64,000 nucleotides of DNA from Pseudaeromonas paramecii. GTDB lineage: Bacteria > Pseudomonadota > Gammaproteobacteria > Enterobacterales > Aeromonadaceae. Below, in pieces: positions 25,405 through 34,178 of the stretch. The position numbers were made by a program, and so were the translations under genes. The notes under the pieces were generated by a model. It was given only the letters and a program-made list of their open reading frames with translations, ran no database searches and was not told the DNA's origin. The stretch's first letter is position 1. The number at the start of each line of letters is the position of its first letter. The DNA is taken from contig NZ_BAABFC010000006.1 in NCBI RefSeq assembly GCF_039540575.1, positions 1 through 64,000 of the forward strand, given 5' to 3'.

Positions 25405-25437
25405 AAGGCCAGTCCCATCGGACTGGCCTTATTTTTA
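25405..25437 (+). terminator. Intrinsic terminator after glk
   Basis: An 11-bp perfect stem (AAGGCCAGTCC with GGACTGGCCTT, loop CATC) is followed by ATTTTTA. Confidence 0.9.
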
Positions 25438-25514
25438 TGCGCCGGCCTGACCACCCTCTGGTGCTTATTTCGCAGAGCCCCTAGACTCGACATCCTCTTT
25501 TTCGGGAGTCGATC

Positions 25515-26714
25515 TTGCTGTCACGTTTTTCTGCCCTCGATGGCCTACTGCGGCACACCCAGCCCCTGTGGCAGGTTCAGCCATTTCATCATTTGCGTCT
25601 GCCCTGGTGGCAAACCCATCCGGCCTTATGTGAAGCGCTGGCGGCCTTGGCACTGCCGGACTTGCAGGCACTGGAGCAGGATGAGGCGGCGCGTGCAGCA
25701 CTGTTATGGCCCCTGGTGCCGGAGGCGAGCGAGCTGGCTGCCTTGTGCCACTTGCCCAGACTGCCGAGTACGTTGCCGCCGCCGGCGCCGGCTCATGTTC
25801 CCGGGCGCAAGTGGTCGCAGATCTGGGCGTTTGCCCAGCAACTGGGGCTGGCGGCTGGGCGCGGGCCTGGGCACCTGCTGGAGTGGTGTGCCGGCAAAGG
25901 GCACCTGGGTCGCTTGCTGGCGCGCCAGGGGCATAGCGTGGTGAGTCTGGAATGGGATGCCGAACTGTGTCTGGCCGCCCGTCAGCTGTCGACGGGCTTG
26001 CCCCAACAGGCGGTGCAGCAGGATGTCATGGCCGCCGAGGCCACTGGCTGGCTCGCCGGTGCCCGGCAGGCGGTGGCGCTGCATGCTTGCGGCGATCTGC
26101 ACCGCCACCTGATACGGCAGGGGGCGGCCCAGCAGGTGGCCAGCCTGAGCCTGGCGCCCTGCTGCTATCACAAGCATGCCCATGAGCACTATCAGCCCCT
26201 GAGCCAGGCGGCGCAGGCCAGCGGTCTGCCGCTAAACCGCCGCCTGTTGCAATTGCCGCTGCAGGAGACGGTGACGGCCGGCGCCCGGGTGCGGCGGCTG
26301 CGCTGGCAGGAGCTCAGCTGGCGGCTCACCTTCGATGCCCTGCAGCGCGACTTGCGAGGGGAGAACAGCTACCTGCCCTTACCCTCCATTGCCAAGGGGC
26401 TGCTGGTCGGTGATCTGACGGCCTTTATCGACTGGGCGGCTCAGACCAAGGGGCTGATCCTGCCGGCGCCGCTGGATCTGGCCCCTTATCAGCAGCAGGC
26501 TCAGGAGAGGCTGGCCCAGGTGCTGCGCATGGAGCTGGTGTTGGGGCTGTTTCGGCGTCCGGTGGAGCTCTGGCTGGTACTGGACTACGCCCTGTATCTG
26601 GAGGAGCAGGGCTATGTGGTGAGCCTGGGGGAGTTTTGCGAGCGTCCGCTGACGCCGCGCAATCTCTTGCTGCAGGCACACAGGCGTGCCGACAGCGAGG
26701 CTGGCGGCCGCTAG
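25515..26714 (+). CDS. Class I SAM-dependent methyltransferase, Methyltransf_32-like
   Basis: The start is TTG 25515, six bases after GGGAG. The 399-residue product has a helical N-terminal region (1-105), a methyltransferase core whose SAM loop is LLEWCAGKGHLGRLLA (about 119-134) with the acidic VVSLEWDAEL on the next strand, and the motif LHACGDLH...LAPCCYHK (about 190-220), the signature of the GSTCD/METTL25-like group. A second half with conserved aromatic residues follows. The substrate is unknown; the paired cysteines in APCCYH are typical of the group. The gene converges on smrB, the stops overlapping by four bases. Confidence 0.8.
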   Translation: MLSRFSALDGLLRHTQPLWQVQPFHHLRLPWWQTHPALCEALAALALPDLQALEQDEAARAALLWPLVPEASELAALCHLPRLPSTLPPPAPAHVPGRKWSQIWAFAQQLGLAAGRGPGHLLEWCAGKGHLGRLLARQGHSVVSLEWDAELCLAARQLSTGLPQQAVQQDVMAAEATGWLAGARQAVALHACGDLHRHLIRQGAAQQVASLSLAPCCYHKHAHEHYQPLSQAAQASGLPLNRRLLQLPLQETVTAGARVRRLRWQELSWRLTFDALQRDLRGENSYLPLPSIAKGLLVGDLTAFIDWAAQTKGLILPAPLDLAPYQQQAQERLAQVLRMELVLGLFRRPVELWLVLDYALYLEEQGYVVSLGEFCERPLTPRNLLLQAHRRADSEAGGR

Positions 26715-27235
26715 GGCGCCAGTTCGATCAGCACCAGCAGGGCCGAATCGCCACCCCACTCCTTGGGCGCCTGGTGAAAGGCCATCACATCCGGGTGCTG
26801 GGCCAGCCACATGGGCACCCGCTGCTTGAGGATATGCTTGCCGTGGCCATGCATGACGCAGGCACAGCGGATGTGCTGCCGGCGGCAGGCCTCCAGCAGG
26901 GCGGCCAGCTCCAGCTTGGCCTGCTGCTGGGTGAGGCCGTGGAGATCCAGCAGCATGTCCGGCACATAGTCGCCCCGGCGCAGCCGCTTGGCCTCAAAGC
27001 TGGAGACATCCCCCCGCACATAGCGCATGGGGCCGTCATCGCTCAGATGGGGCTCGAAACTGTCGGAGAAGGGGTGGGCCAGCCCCAGATCCTCTCGCTG
27101 CTGGCGGGCCAGAGCTTTCTGCTTGACCGAGCGATAGGTGGGACTTATGGTATCCTGCTTTATTCGGCGGGTACCCTGGGCGGCCTCGCGAAACAGCGCC
27201 TTGTCCTGTTCATCGAGTTCGTCTTTTTTCTTCAT
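26711..27235 (-). CDS. smrB: SmrB ribosome-collision endonuclease
   Basis: SmrB cuts mRNA between collided ribosomes as an early step of ribosome rescue. The 174-residue product has a lysine-rich N-terminal extension that binds ribosomes in E. coli, then the Smr domain (about 90-174) with the family motifs DLHGLTQQQAKLEL and CACVMHGHGKHILKQRVP. It is divergent from prmB with only 33 bases between the start codons, the same arrangement as yfcN/yfcB in E. coli. Confidence 0.93.
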   Translation of the reverse strand: MKKKDELDEQDKALFREAAQGTRRIKQDTISPTYRSVKQKALARQQREDLGLAHPFSDSFEPHLSDDGPMRYVRGDVSSFEAKRLRRGDYVPDMLLDLHGLTQQQAKLELAALLEACRRQHIRCACVMHGHGKHILKQRVPMWLAQHPDVMAFHQAPKEWGGDSALLVLIELAP

Positions 27236-27268
27236 TAATCAGGTATCTGGCTGTTATTGGCTCGGCAT

Positions 27269-28237
27269 ATGCCGGCAAGTTTACTCGACCCGGAGGCGGT
27301 TTTGGACAAGTTATTCATCGACGAGGCAGTCAGCGAGCTGCGCACCGTCAACGACATGATGCGCTGGGCGGTGAGCTGCTTCAACGAGGCCGGCCTGTTT
27401 TACGGTCATGGCACCGACAATGGCTGGGACGAAGCGGTCCAGCTGATGCTGCCCTCCTTGCACCTGCCGCCCTTCATCTCCGATGACATCAAGGCGGCCC
27501 GCCTGACCCGCAGCGAACGACAGTTGCTGGCCGAGCTGGTGGCGCGTCGGGTGGAGGAGCGGTTGCCGGCGCCGTATCTCACCAACAAGGCCTGGTTTGC
27601 CGGCCTGGAATTTTATGTGGACGAGCGGGTCATAGTGCCGCGTTCACCCATTGCCGAGCTTATCGCCCAGCGCTTTACGCCCTGGCTGCAGGGCGAACCG
27701 CGCCGCATCATGGACCTGTGCACCGGCTCTGGCTGCATCGCCATCGCCCTGGCCTATGCCTTCCCCGAGGCGGAGGTGGATGCCCTGGATATCTCGGTGG
27801 ATGCCCTGAACGTGGCGGAGATCAACATCCAGCACCACGGTCTGGAAGAGCGGGTCATCCCCATTGTGTCGGACGTCTGGCAGGCGTTGCCGGCGGGAGA
27901 TCAGTACGATCTCATCGTCTCCAACCCGCCCTACGTGGACGAGGAAGACATGGCGGATCTGCCGGACGAGTTCCATCATGAACCCGAACTGGCGCTGGCC
28001 TCCGGCTTCGATGGTCTGGACTTGACCCGGCAGATCCTGGCGCGGGCGGCCGATTTTCTCACCGACGACGGCCTGCTGGTGGTGGAGGTGGGCAACAGTC
28101 AGGTGCACCTGAGTGCCCAATATCCCCAGGTGCCCTTCACCTGGGTGGAATTTGAACAGGGTGGCCACGGCGTCTTCGTGCTGACCAAGGCACAGCTGCT
28201 GGCTCACCGGGATCTTTTTGTAACCGAACCTTCTTGA
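27269..28237 (+). CDS. prmB: 50S ribosomal protein L3 N5-glutamine methyltransferase
   Basis: PrmB methylates a glutamine of ribosomal protein L3. I use ATG 27269 (322 residues); an in-frame TTG at 27257 would add four residues and cannot be ruled out, because neither has a strong ribosome site. The N-terminal domain contains FIDEAVSELRTVNDMMRW and YGHGTDNGWDEA as in E. coli PrmB. The catalytic domain has the SAM motif MDLCTGSGCIAIALA (about 148-162), the acidic VDALDIS and SNPPYVD, the NPPY tetrapeptide that binds the substrate glutamine. aroC begins seven bases after the stop, so the two form an operon. Confidence 0.95.
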   Translation: MPASLLDPEAVLDKLFIDEAVSELRTVNDMMRWAVSCFNEAGLFYGHGTDNGWDEAVQLMLPSLHLPPFISDDIKAARLTRSERQLLAELVARRVEERLPAPYLTNKAWFAGLEFYVDERVIVPRSPIAELIAQRFTPWLQGEPRRIMDLCTGSGCIAIALAYAFPEAEVDALDISVDALNVAEINIQHHGLEERVIPIVSDVWQALPAGDQYDLIVSNPPYVDEEDMADLPDEFHHEPELALASGFDGLDLTRQILARAADFLTDDGLLVVEVGNSQVHLSAQYPQVPFTWVEFEQGGHGVFVLTKAQLLAHRDLFVTEPS

Positions 28238-28244
28238 GGAACTT

Positions 28245-29333
28245 ATGGCAGGGAACAGCTTCGGACACCTCTTTCGTATCACCACCTTCGGTGAGAGTCA
28301 TGGTCTGGCCCTGGGCGCCGTGGTGGATGGCTGCCCGCCCGGGCTGGCACTGAGCGAAGAGGATCTGCAGGGGGATCTGGATCGGCGTAAGCCGGGCACC
28401 TCCCGTTTCACCACCCAGCGCCGGGAGGAGGACAAGGTGAAGATCCTCTCCGGGGTCTTCGAGGGCCAGACCACAGGCACCTCCATCGGCCTGCTCATCG
28501 AAAACACCGATCAGCGCTCCAAGGATTACGGTGATATCAAGGACTTGTTCCGCCCCGGGCACGCTGATTACACCTATCACCAGAAGTACGGCATCCGCGA
28601 CTACCGGGGAGGCGGCCGCTCCTCCGCGCGGGAGACCGCCATGCGGGTCGCCGCCGGGGCCATCGCCAAGAAGTACCTCAAGCAGGTGCATGGTATCGAG
28701 ATCTACGGCTACCTGGAGCAGCTGGGCTCCATCAAGGGCGAGCAGGTGGACAAGGACATCATCAACCGCAACGACTTCTTCTTTGCCGATGCCTCCAAGC
28801 TGGAGGCGCTGGACGCCTTCATGCGGGATCTGAAGAAAGAGGGTGACTCCATCGGTGCCAAGCTCAGGGTGGTGGCCGAAAACGTGCCGGTAGGGCTGGG
28901 GGAACCCGTGTTCGACAGGCTGGATGCGGACATCGCCCATGCCCTGATGGGCATCAATGCGGTCAAGGCGGTGGAGATCGGCGATGGTTTCGCGGTGGTG
29001 GAGCAGCGCGGCTCCCAACACAGGGACGAGATGACGCCGGACGGCTTTGTGAGCAACCATGCCGGCGGCATCCTGGGGGGTATCTCCACCGGCCAGACCA
29101 TCAGTGCCAGCCTGGCGTTGAAGCCCACCTCCAGCATCATGGTGCCAGGGCGCACCATCGACAAGGAGGGGCATGCCCAGGAGATGGTGACCCGCGGCCG
29201 CCACGACCCCTGCGTGGGGATCCGCGCCGTGCCCATTGCCGAGGCCATGCTGGCCCTGGTGCTGATGGACCACCTGCTGCGTCACCGGGCGCAGAATCTG
29301 GGGGTACAGACCCAGACGCCGCAGCTGCGCTGA
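28245..29333 (+). CDS. aroC: Chorismate synthase
   Basis: AroC converts 5-enolpyruvylshikimate-3-phosphate to chorismate using reduced FMN. The 362-residue product begins MAGNSFGHLFRITTFGESHG, a family signature carrying the conserved histidine of the active site, and includes RPGHADYTYHQKYGIRDYRG, GGGRSSARETAMRVAAGAIA and MTRGRHDPC-type RGRHDPCVGIRAVP. ATG 28245 follows GAGGA. It is the last gene before a strong terminator. The enzyme feeds pabB, which lies about 9 kb downstream. Confidence 0.98.
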   Translation: MAGNSFGHLFRITTFGESHGLALGAVVDGCPPGLALSEEDLQGDLDRRKPGTSRFTTQRREEDKVKILSGVFEGQTTGTSIGLLIENTDQRSKDYGDIKDLFRPGHADYTYHQKYGIRDYRGGGRSSARETAMRVAAGAIAKKYLKQVHGIEIYGYLEQLGSIKGEQVDKDIINRNDFFFADASKLEALDAFMRDLKKEGDSIGAKLRVVAENVPVGLGEPVFDRLDADIAHALMGINAVKAVEIGDGFAVVEQRGSQHRDEMTPDGFVSNHAGGILGGISTGQTISASLALKPTSSIMVPGRTIDKEGHAQEMVTRGRHDPCVGIRAVPIAEAMLALVLMDHLLRHRAQNLGVQTQTPQLR

Positions 29334-29349
29334 GGCGTGAACCGACAAA

Positions 29350-29380
29350 AAGGCCGTGCATTGCACGGCCTTCTTTTTTT
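29350..29380. terminator. Bidirectional terminator between aroC and the TerC gene
   Basis: The stem AAGGCCGTGC/GCACGGCCTT (loop ATT) has T7 on the plus side and A5 on the other, serving both convergent genes. Confidence 0.9.
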
Positions 29381-29385
29381 CTGGG

Positions 29386-30108
29386 CTAACTGACTTTGGC
29401 CTTGCGCAGGCGAAGATTGAGCATCTCCACCCCCAAGGAGAAGGCCATGGCGAAGTAGATGTAACCCTTGGGAATATGCAGATCCAGCCCTTCGGCCATC
29501 AGGGCCACGCCGATGAGGATCAAAAAAGCCAAGGCCAGCATCTTGATGGTGGGATGCCGTTCGACAAAGTCGCCAATGGGGCGGGCGGCAAACATCATGA
29601 CGCCCACAGCGATGACGATGGCCAGCACCATCACAGGCACGTGGTCAGCCATCCCAACGGCTGTGATCACCGAGTCCAGGCTAAAGACGATATCCAGTAA
29701 GGCAATCTGCACCAGGGTGGCCCAAAAACCACTGTGCACCTTTGATGGAGAGGTCTCCTCGCCGTGCGGCTCTTCCAGGCTGTGGTGGATCTCATGGGTA
29801 CTCTTGGCCAGCAGGAACAGGCCCCCCAGCAGCAAGATGAGGTCCCGGCCAGAGATGGCTTCACCTGCCAGACTAAACAGGGGACTGGTGAGCCGCATCA
29901 CCCAGGCCAGGGAGAGCAGTAAGGCGATCCGGGTGAGCATGGCGCCAGCCAACCCCAGCAGTCGCGCCCGCTGGCGCTGCGCGGCGGGCAGACGGCCCAC
30001 CAGTATGCTGATGAAGATGATGTTGTCGATGCCCAGCACTATCTCCAGCAGGGTGAGGGTGGCTAGGGCCATCCAGGCCGAGGGATCTTGTATCCAGTCC
30101 AATAGCAT
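29386..30108 (-). CDS. TerC-family integral membrane protein
   Basis: The 240-residue product is a stand-alone TerC domain with seven or so membrane helices. The conserved acidic motifs are present in the first half (LEIVLGIDNIIFISIL, about 21-36) and in the repeat-like second half (LDIVFSLDSVITAVGM, about 134-149), separated by a short charged loop (HHSLEEPHGEE). The closest E. coli relatives by layout are YgdQ and the N-terminal part of YoaE. Members have been linked to metal export during secretion; the substrate here is not evident. It is transcribed alone toward aroC. Confidence 0.88.
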   Translation of the reverse strand: MLLDWIQDPSAWMALATLTLLEIVLGIDNIIFISILVGRLPAAQRQRARLLGLAGAMLTRIALLLSLAWVMRLTSPLFSLAGEAISGRDLILLLGGLFLLAKSTHEIHHSLEEPHGEETSPSKVHSGFWATLVQIALLDIVFSLDSVITAVGMADHVPVMVLAIVIAVGVMMFAARPIGDFVERHPTIKMLALAFLILIGVALMAEGLDLHIPKGYIYFAMAFSLGVEMLNLRLRKAKVS

Positions 30109-30325
30109 GAGGTTGAGTATCCTGTGAAAGGGCGATAGGTGGCTATCTTAGCCAGTTGTTTTGTTCCGGAAAGGGGGCGCAAAAAATAATCTGTAGGCGG
30201 CGAAGAACACTAGCCAAAGGCGGTCGCTTAAGGCAGGATCTGCGCGCCCCTACCCGGGGCCGGTTGCCGACAAGGCGTAGCAAAGACCTCGCGGGGTTTA
30301 TCCAGCCCCCTGCCATCTGGTGTCT

Positions 30326-30616
30326 ATGAAAACCATATTTGAATTTGAACGCGTGCTACTGGACTTGATTGATGCCCTGGTCAGCACGGGTACGGCCGAT
30401 GAGTTGTTTGCCAGCGGTTATCTCCGCGGGCACATCTCGTTGGCGGTGGCCCATTGTGAAATTGACGGGCGTAATCACATCAGGGATGTGAAACACAGGG
30501 TGCTGGCTGGGCTGCAGGAGGCCTGCATCAGCGGTGAGCTCTCTGACAAGGATCAGAAACTGGTGATGCAGATGTGGCAGCGCCTGCTGCAACAGGCGGA
30601 GTCGCCACTGGCCTGA
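30326..30616 (+). CDS. yfcL: YfcL-family protein
   Basis: The 96-residue product follows E. coli YfcL through DELFASGYLRGHISLAVA and GELSDKDQKLVMQMW. It is helical and soluble, with no known function. I use ATG 30326; a GTG six bases upstream is in frame and the ribosome site is weak for both. In E. coli yfcL belongs to the smrB/prmB/aroC/yfcA/yfcM neighbourhood, so its place after aroC here reflects old synteny with the TerC gene inserted. Confidence 0.88.
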   Translation: MKTIFEFERVLLDLIDALVSTGTADELFASGYLRGHISLAVAHCEIDGRNHIRDVKHRVLAGLQEACISGELSDKDQKLVMQMWQRLLQQAESPLA

Positions 30617-30638
30617 TGCTGCTAGCCTGAACCTCTGT

Positions 30639-30664
30639 CAAAGGGCCGCAATTGCGGCCCTTTG
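30639..30664. terminator. Bidirectional terminator between yfcL and the PAS gene
   Basis: A perfect 26-base palindrome built on AAAGGGCCGC/GCGGCCCTTT lies between the two convergent stops. Confidence 0.75.
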
Positions 30665-30666
30665 TG

Positions 30667-31107
30667 TTATCGGACCTCACTGCCTTGCTGCGCCAGCTGA
30701 CCCAGAGCCAGATCTGTGACGTCGTAGATCAGCAGGGCCAGATGGCTGATCTGGCCGGTGAAATCCGGCAGCGGCATGATGGTGACGTTCTGGTACATCT
30801 GATCCGCCTGTCCCGTGATGGGCCGGCCGTTGGCAAAGCGAAACAGGTAGGGGCGCTGCTCCCAGCTGATGAAGGCGCGGTTGTTGAGGGTGCGGACCAT
30901 GGTCAGTTTGCGGCTGAGCCAGGCGCTGTCGAGATCGGGAAAGGCATCGAACAAGACCTGATCCTTCACCTCATGGCTCAAGCGGCCGCTGTGGCTCTCC
31001 ATGAAGCCGTTCCACACCTGCACCCTGTCTTCCTGATCCAGCACCACCAGGCCCACATCCAGGGTCTGGATGATGCTCATCAGCCAATGAAATTCCCGAA
31101 TCTCCAT
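30667..31107 (-). CDS. Single PAS-domain protein
   Basis: The 146-residue product is essentially one PAS domain: IIQTLDVGLVVLDQEDRVQVWN (the PAS core beta strands), a helical segment with DAFPDLDS, and the closing sheet FANGRPITGQADQM...IMPLPD and HLALLIYDVTDLALG. No output domain is attached. It is the second gene of a two-gene operon, nine bases after the REC-CheC gene, so it probably works with it, as a sensor or adaptor for a chemotaxis-like or kinase complex. The ligand is unknown. Confidence 0.82.
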   Translation of the reverse strand: MEIREFHWLMSIIQTLDVGLVVLDQEDRVQVWNGFMESHSGRLSHEVKDQVLFDAFPDLDSAWLSRKLTMVRTLNNRAFISWEQRPYLFRFANGRPITGQADQMYQNVTIMPLPDFTGQISHLALLIYDVTDLALGQLAQQGSEVR

Positions 31108-31116
31108 GACGCCTCC

Positions 31117-32106
31117 TTACAGTAGGTGCTCGATCTTGTGGTTCATGAAGCGGATCGACTCCTCGGTAAACAGCAACAGCAGATCGCACTGCACTCGGTG
31201 ATCGCGGATCCGGTAGTTGATCTCGATGGCCAGGGTGCGCCGCCAGCGGGTGGCGTTGGTGCGAATGAGATCGTCAATGGCACTGTGCTGCCCCAGTACC
31301 ACAGGCTGGCCCTGGTGGAAGGGGGTGTCCAGCTGGGTGCCAAAGCCCCGCAGGAAGGCACCGATCAGCACGTTGGACATGTCCATCAGCAGCTCCAGTT
31401 CCACCGCCTTGTCGATGGGGCCCTGGTGGCGCATCAGCTTGGCCAGATCGGCAAAGCTGGAGTCGTGAAACAGCACCAGGGCTTCGCCGGCGATGCCGGC
31501 ACCGATGAAGCCCTGGCAGACCGCAGACAGGGTGTCCTCGCCGGCGGCGGCACTCAGGGCCATGTGCAGTTCGCTCACCTCCAACACGTTGACATTGGGG
31601 ATGGGCAGGATGACAAACTGGCCCAGCAGGCGGGCCAGCAGATCGGCGGCCTGCCCCATGGCCACGTTGGCCAACTCCTGATAGACGTCCCGCAGCTCCA
31701 GAGTCATCCCCAGGGGCGAGGCCTGTTCCGGGATGCCGCCACCGCTTTGATAGACCCCCAGCTCCAGCAGCAGGCCCAGCAGCTTGTCGGCGGAGCAGGG
31801 CTTCTGGATAAAGGCGAGGGCACCTAACGACATGACGGTCTCGTAGGCGGCGGGCTGAATATCACCGGAGACGACGATGACGCGGCTGCGGATCCCCTGC
31901 TCCTGCAGGGCCTTGAGCACCTCATAGCCGTCCATGATGGGCATGGTGAGATCCAAAAACACCAGATCCCCATGGCCACTCAAGATTTGCTCCAGCCCCT
32001 CCTGGCCATTACCTGCCTGATGGAGTTTGATGGGCCAGTCGGCGGGCAGGGCACGGGCTAACTGCTTGCGGGCGAAGGCGGAGTCATCACAAATCAGAAC
32101 ATTCAC
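31117..32106 (-). CDS. Response regulator with CheC-type phosphatase domain
   Basis: The 329-residue product begins with a REC domain (MNVLICDDSAFARKQL; phospho-acceptor Asp52 in LVFLDLTMP; switch lysine in FIQKPCS near 102). The C-terminal part (about 140-320) is CheC-like, with the two helix motifs QELANVAMGQA and MDMSNVLIGAF in place of the usual GEIGN pairs. CheC proteins dephosphorylate CheY-P; here the second motif has Asp where Glu is typical. A REC-CheC fusion could switch off another regulator when phosphorylated. It is followed by the PAS gene in the same operon. No chemotaxis core genes are nearby. Confidence 0.85.
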   Translation of the reverse strand: MNVLICDDSAFARKQLARALPADWPIKLHQAGNGQEGLEQILSGHGDLVFLDLTMPIMDGYEVLKALQEQGIRSRVIVVSGDIQPAAYETVMSLGALAFIQKPCSADKLLGLLLELGVYQSGGGIPEQASPLGMTLELRDVYQELANVAMGQAADLLARLLGQFVILPIPNVNVLEVSELHMALSAAAGEDTLSAVCQGFIGAGIAGEALVLFHDSSFADLAKLMRHQGPIDKAVELELLMDMSNVLIGAFLRGFGTQLDTPFHQGQPVVLGQHSAIDDLIRTNATRWRRTLAIEINYRIRDHRVQCDLLLLFTEESIRFMNHKIEHLL

Positions 32107-32185
32107 CGGCCGTTCTCCTCTTGTGAGCTGATGTCCCCAGTATAGGTAAGCTCACTTTTTTGCGGCGGGATCCCCGTTGTAAAAC

Positions 32186-32202
32186 ATGGATACCACATCC
32201 AT
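32186..32202. promoter_or_regulatory. Inverted repeat upstream of nfsA
   Basis: ATGGAT-ACCAC-ATCCAT has perfect 6-bp arms and lies about 50 bp before the nfsA start, an operator-like position. The cognate regulator is unknown. Confidence 0.4.
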
Positions 32203-32251
32203 TATTGGAGCTGCATTCTAAGCCCGCGAGGGCCGGAGGAGGAGAGCAATT

Positions 32252-32974
32252 ATGAACACCGTCGTGGAACTGATGTGCGCCCATAGATCCATTCGGCAGT
32301 TTGCCCAACAGCCCATCAGCCCGGGGCAACTGGAGCAGATCCTGTTGGCGGCCCAGTCCGCCTCCAGCTCCAGCTTCCTGCAGGCGGTCAGCGTGATACG
32401 CGTGAAGGATATGGCCAAGCGTCATCAGCTGGTGCGCCTGTGTGGTGAACAGGCCTACGTGGCTAGTGCGGCAGAGTTTCTGGTGTTTTGCATCGACTTC
32501 CACCGCCATCGCAGCCTGGTGCCGACGGCCAAGACCGGCTACATAGAGCAACTGCTGATCGGGGCCATCGATGCCGGCCTCATGGGGCAAAATGCCTTGC
32601 TGGCCGCCGAGTCCATGGGGTTGGGGGGCGTGTTTATCGGCGCCATCCGCAATGACCCGGAAGGGGTCAGCCAGTTGCTGGATCTGCCGGAGCTGGTGGT
32701 GCCCCTGTTTGGCCTCTGCCTGGGCTATCCGGCTCAGAGTCCGGATCTCAAGCCGCGCCTGCCGCTGCAGCTGGTGCTGCACGAAGAGCAGTATCAGGCG
32801 CCGGATCCCTGCCAGTTTGCCGCCTATGATGCCTTGCTGGCGCACTACTATCGTGGCCGGGGGGAGACGGGGCCGGTGCGGGGCTGGACCGATCAGCTGG
32901 AGAAAATTCTAAGCAAAGAGGCCAGACCCTTCATGTTTGACTACCTCAAGCGGCGTGGCTTCGCCTTGAAGTAA
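32252..32974 (+). CDS. nfsA: Oxygen-insensitive NADPH nitroreductase NfsA
   Basis: NfsA is an FMN flavoprotein that performs two-electron reduction of nitroaromatics and quinones with NADPH. The 240-residue product matches the family length. HRSIRQF near the N-terminus and SASSSSFLQAVSVIRV bind the FMN phosphate and ring; GLMGQNALLAAESMGLGGVFIGAIRN is the second flavin region, and LCLGYP and KPRLP follow. ATG 32252 follows GGAGGAGAG. The upstream inverted repeat suggests regulated expression. It precedes an MFS gene on the same strand by 67 bases. Confidence 0.95.
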   Translation: MNTVVELMCAHRSIRQFAQQPISPGQLEQILLAAQSASSSSFLQAVSVIRVKDMAKRHQLVRLCGEQAYVASAAEFLVFCIDFHRHRSLVPTAKTGYIEQLLIGAIDAGLMGQNALLAAESMGLGGVFIGAIRNDPEGVSQLLDLPELVVPLFGLCLGYPAQSPDLKPRLPLQLVLHEEQYQAPDPCQFAAYDALLAHYYRGRGETGPVRGWTDQLEKILSKEARPFMFDYLKRRGFALK

Positions 32975-33041
32975 GGGCTGCGCTGACAGTCATAGCGGCT
33001 TCTGCTAACCTTGGCGGCCTTTCTGTCGCTGGCGGTCTGTG

Positions 33042-34175
33042 ATGCGTCCTTTTGCCTGGCTTTCGCTGTTTTTCTTTGCCCTCTATTTCGTCTATGGCGC
33101 CTATGTGCCTTTCTGGTCCTTGTGGCTGGCCTCGGTGGGGGTGAGCCCGGAGCAGATTGGCCTGCTCATCGGTCTGGGACTGGCCGTGCGCTTTCCCGGT
33201 AACCTGGCCATCATGGGCCAGGTGCGCCATGCCCGGCAGCTGCTGCCGCTGGGGCGAGTGCTGGCCATCTTGAGCCTGCTGAGTTTCGCCCTGTTTTATC
33301 TCACCCACAGCTTCTGGCCCCTGCTGTTGCTGATGCTGCTGGCCAACTTCATCTATCCCACCCTGCTGCCCATGAGCGATGCCCTGGCCTCACGCATGAT
33401 AGTTCAGGTCAATCTGGACTACGGCAAGGTGCGGCTGTGGGGGTCGGCGGCCTTTATCGTCGGCTCCAGCCTGGTGGGGGCTATCATCGGCTGGGGTGGG
33501 GCTCAGTGGGTGCTGCACGTCATGCTGCTGGGGCTGCTGCTGTTGTGTGTGCTGAGCTGGCTGCCCTTGTCCCCCATGCCGGAGGAGAGCCCGGGCCAGC
33601 CAAGGCGCGGCAGTATGTTGGGGCTGCTCAAGCAGGCCTCCTTTCGCCGCTTCCTGCTCATCATGTGCCTGCTGCAAGGCAGTCATGCCGCCTATTATGG
33701 CTTTAGCGCCATCTACTGGAAGGCCAATGGCTACAGCGAAGGCACCATAGGTTACCTGTGGGGGCTGGGAGTGTTGGCGGAGATCGGCATGTTCGCTCTG
33801 GATAAACGCCTTCTGCGTCGCCTGCAGCCGGGGCAGATGCTGCTGATCGGGGCCGGTGGCGGCCTGGTGCGCTGGATCACCCTGGGGCTCACCACCAGCC
33901 TGCCTCTGCTGGCTGGCGCCCAGTTGCTGCATAGTCTTACCTTCTGTGTGAGCCACCTGGCGGCCATCCGTTATCTGACCCAGCAGCTGCCACGCGAGCA
34001 GCTCATCGCCGGACAAACCCTGTATGCCGCCCTGTCCCAGGGGATGTTCACCGCTGTGCTGACGGCCCTGGTGGGCTGGTGCTACCCCACCCTGGGCAGT
34101 CTGGTGTTTATGGTGATGGCCGCCCTGGTGTTGCCGGTGTTCGTGCTGCCGCTTAAACCGTTCGCTAGGGCCTAA
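33042..34175 (+). CDS. MFS transporter, HcaT-like
   Basis: The 377-residue product has about twelve membrane helices and the layout of the phenylpropionate permease (HcaT) family, including the N-terminal FALYFVYGAYVPFWSLWLAS and the KVRLWGSAAFIVGSSLVG region in helix 4-5. I use ATG 33042; an overlapping GTG three bases upstream is possible. The family imports aromatic acids or nucleoside-like substrates, but no aromatic catabolic genes are near, so the substrate is open. A terminator follows directly. Confidence 0.88.
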   Translation: MRPFAWLSLFFFALYFVYGAYVPFWSLWLASVGVSPEQIGLLIGLGLAVRFPGNLAIMGQVRHARQLLPLGRVLAILSLLSFALFYLTHSFWPLLLLMLLANFIYPTLLPMSDALASRMIVQVNLDYGKVRLWGSAAFIVGSSLVGAIIGWGGAQWVLHVMLLGLLLLCVLSWLPLSPMPEESPGQPRRGSMLGLLKQASFRRFLLIMCLLQGSHAAYYGFSAIYWKANGYSEGTIGYLWGLGVLAEIGMFALDKRLLRRLQPGQMLLIGAGGGLVRWITLGLTTSLPLLAGAQLLHSLTFCVSHLAAIRYLTQQLPREQLIAGQTLYAALSQGMFTAVLTALVGWCYPTLGSLVFMVMAALVLPVFVLPLKPFARA

Positions 34176-34178
34176 ACG

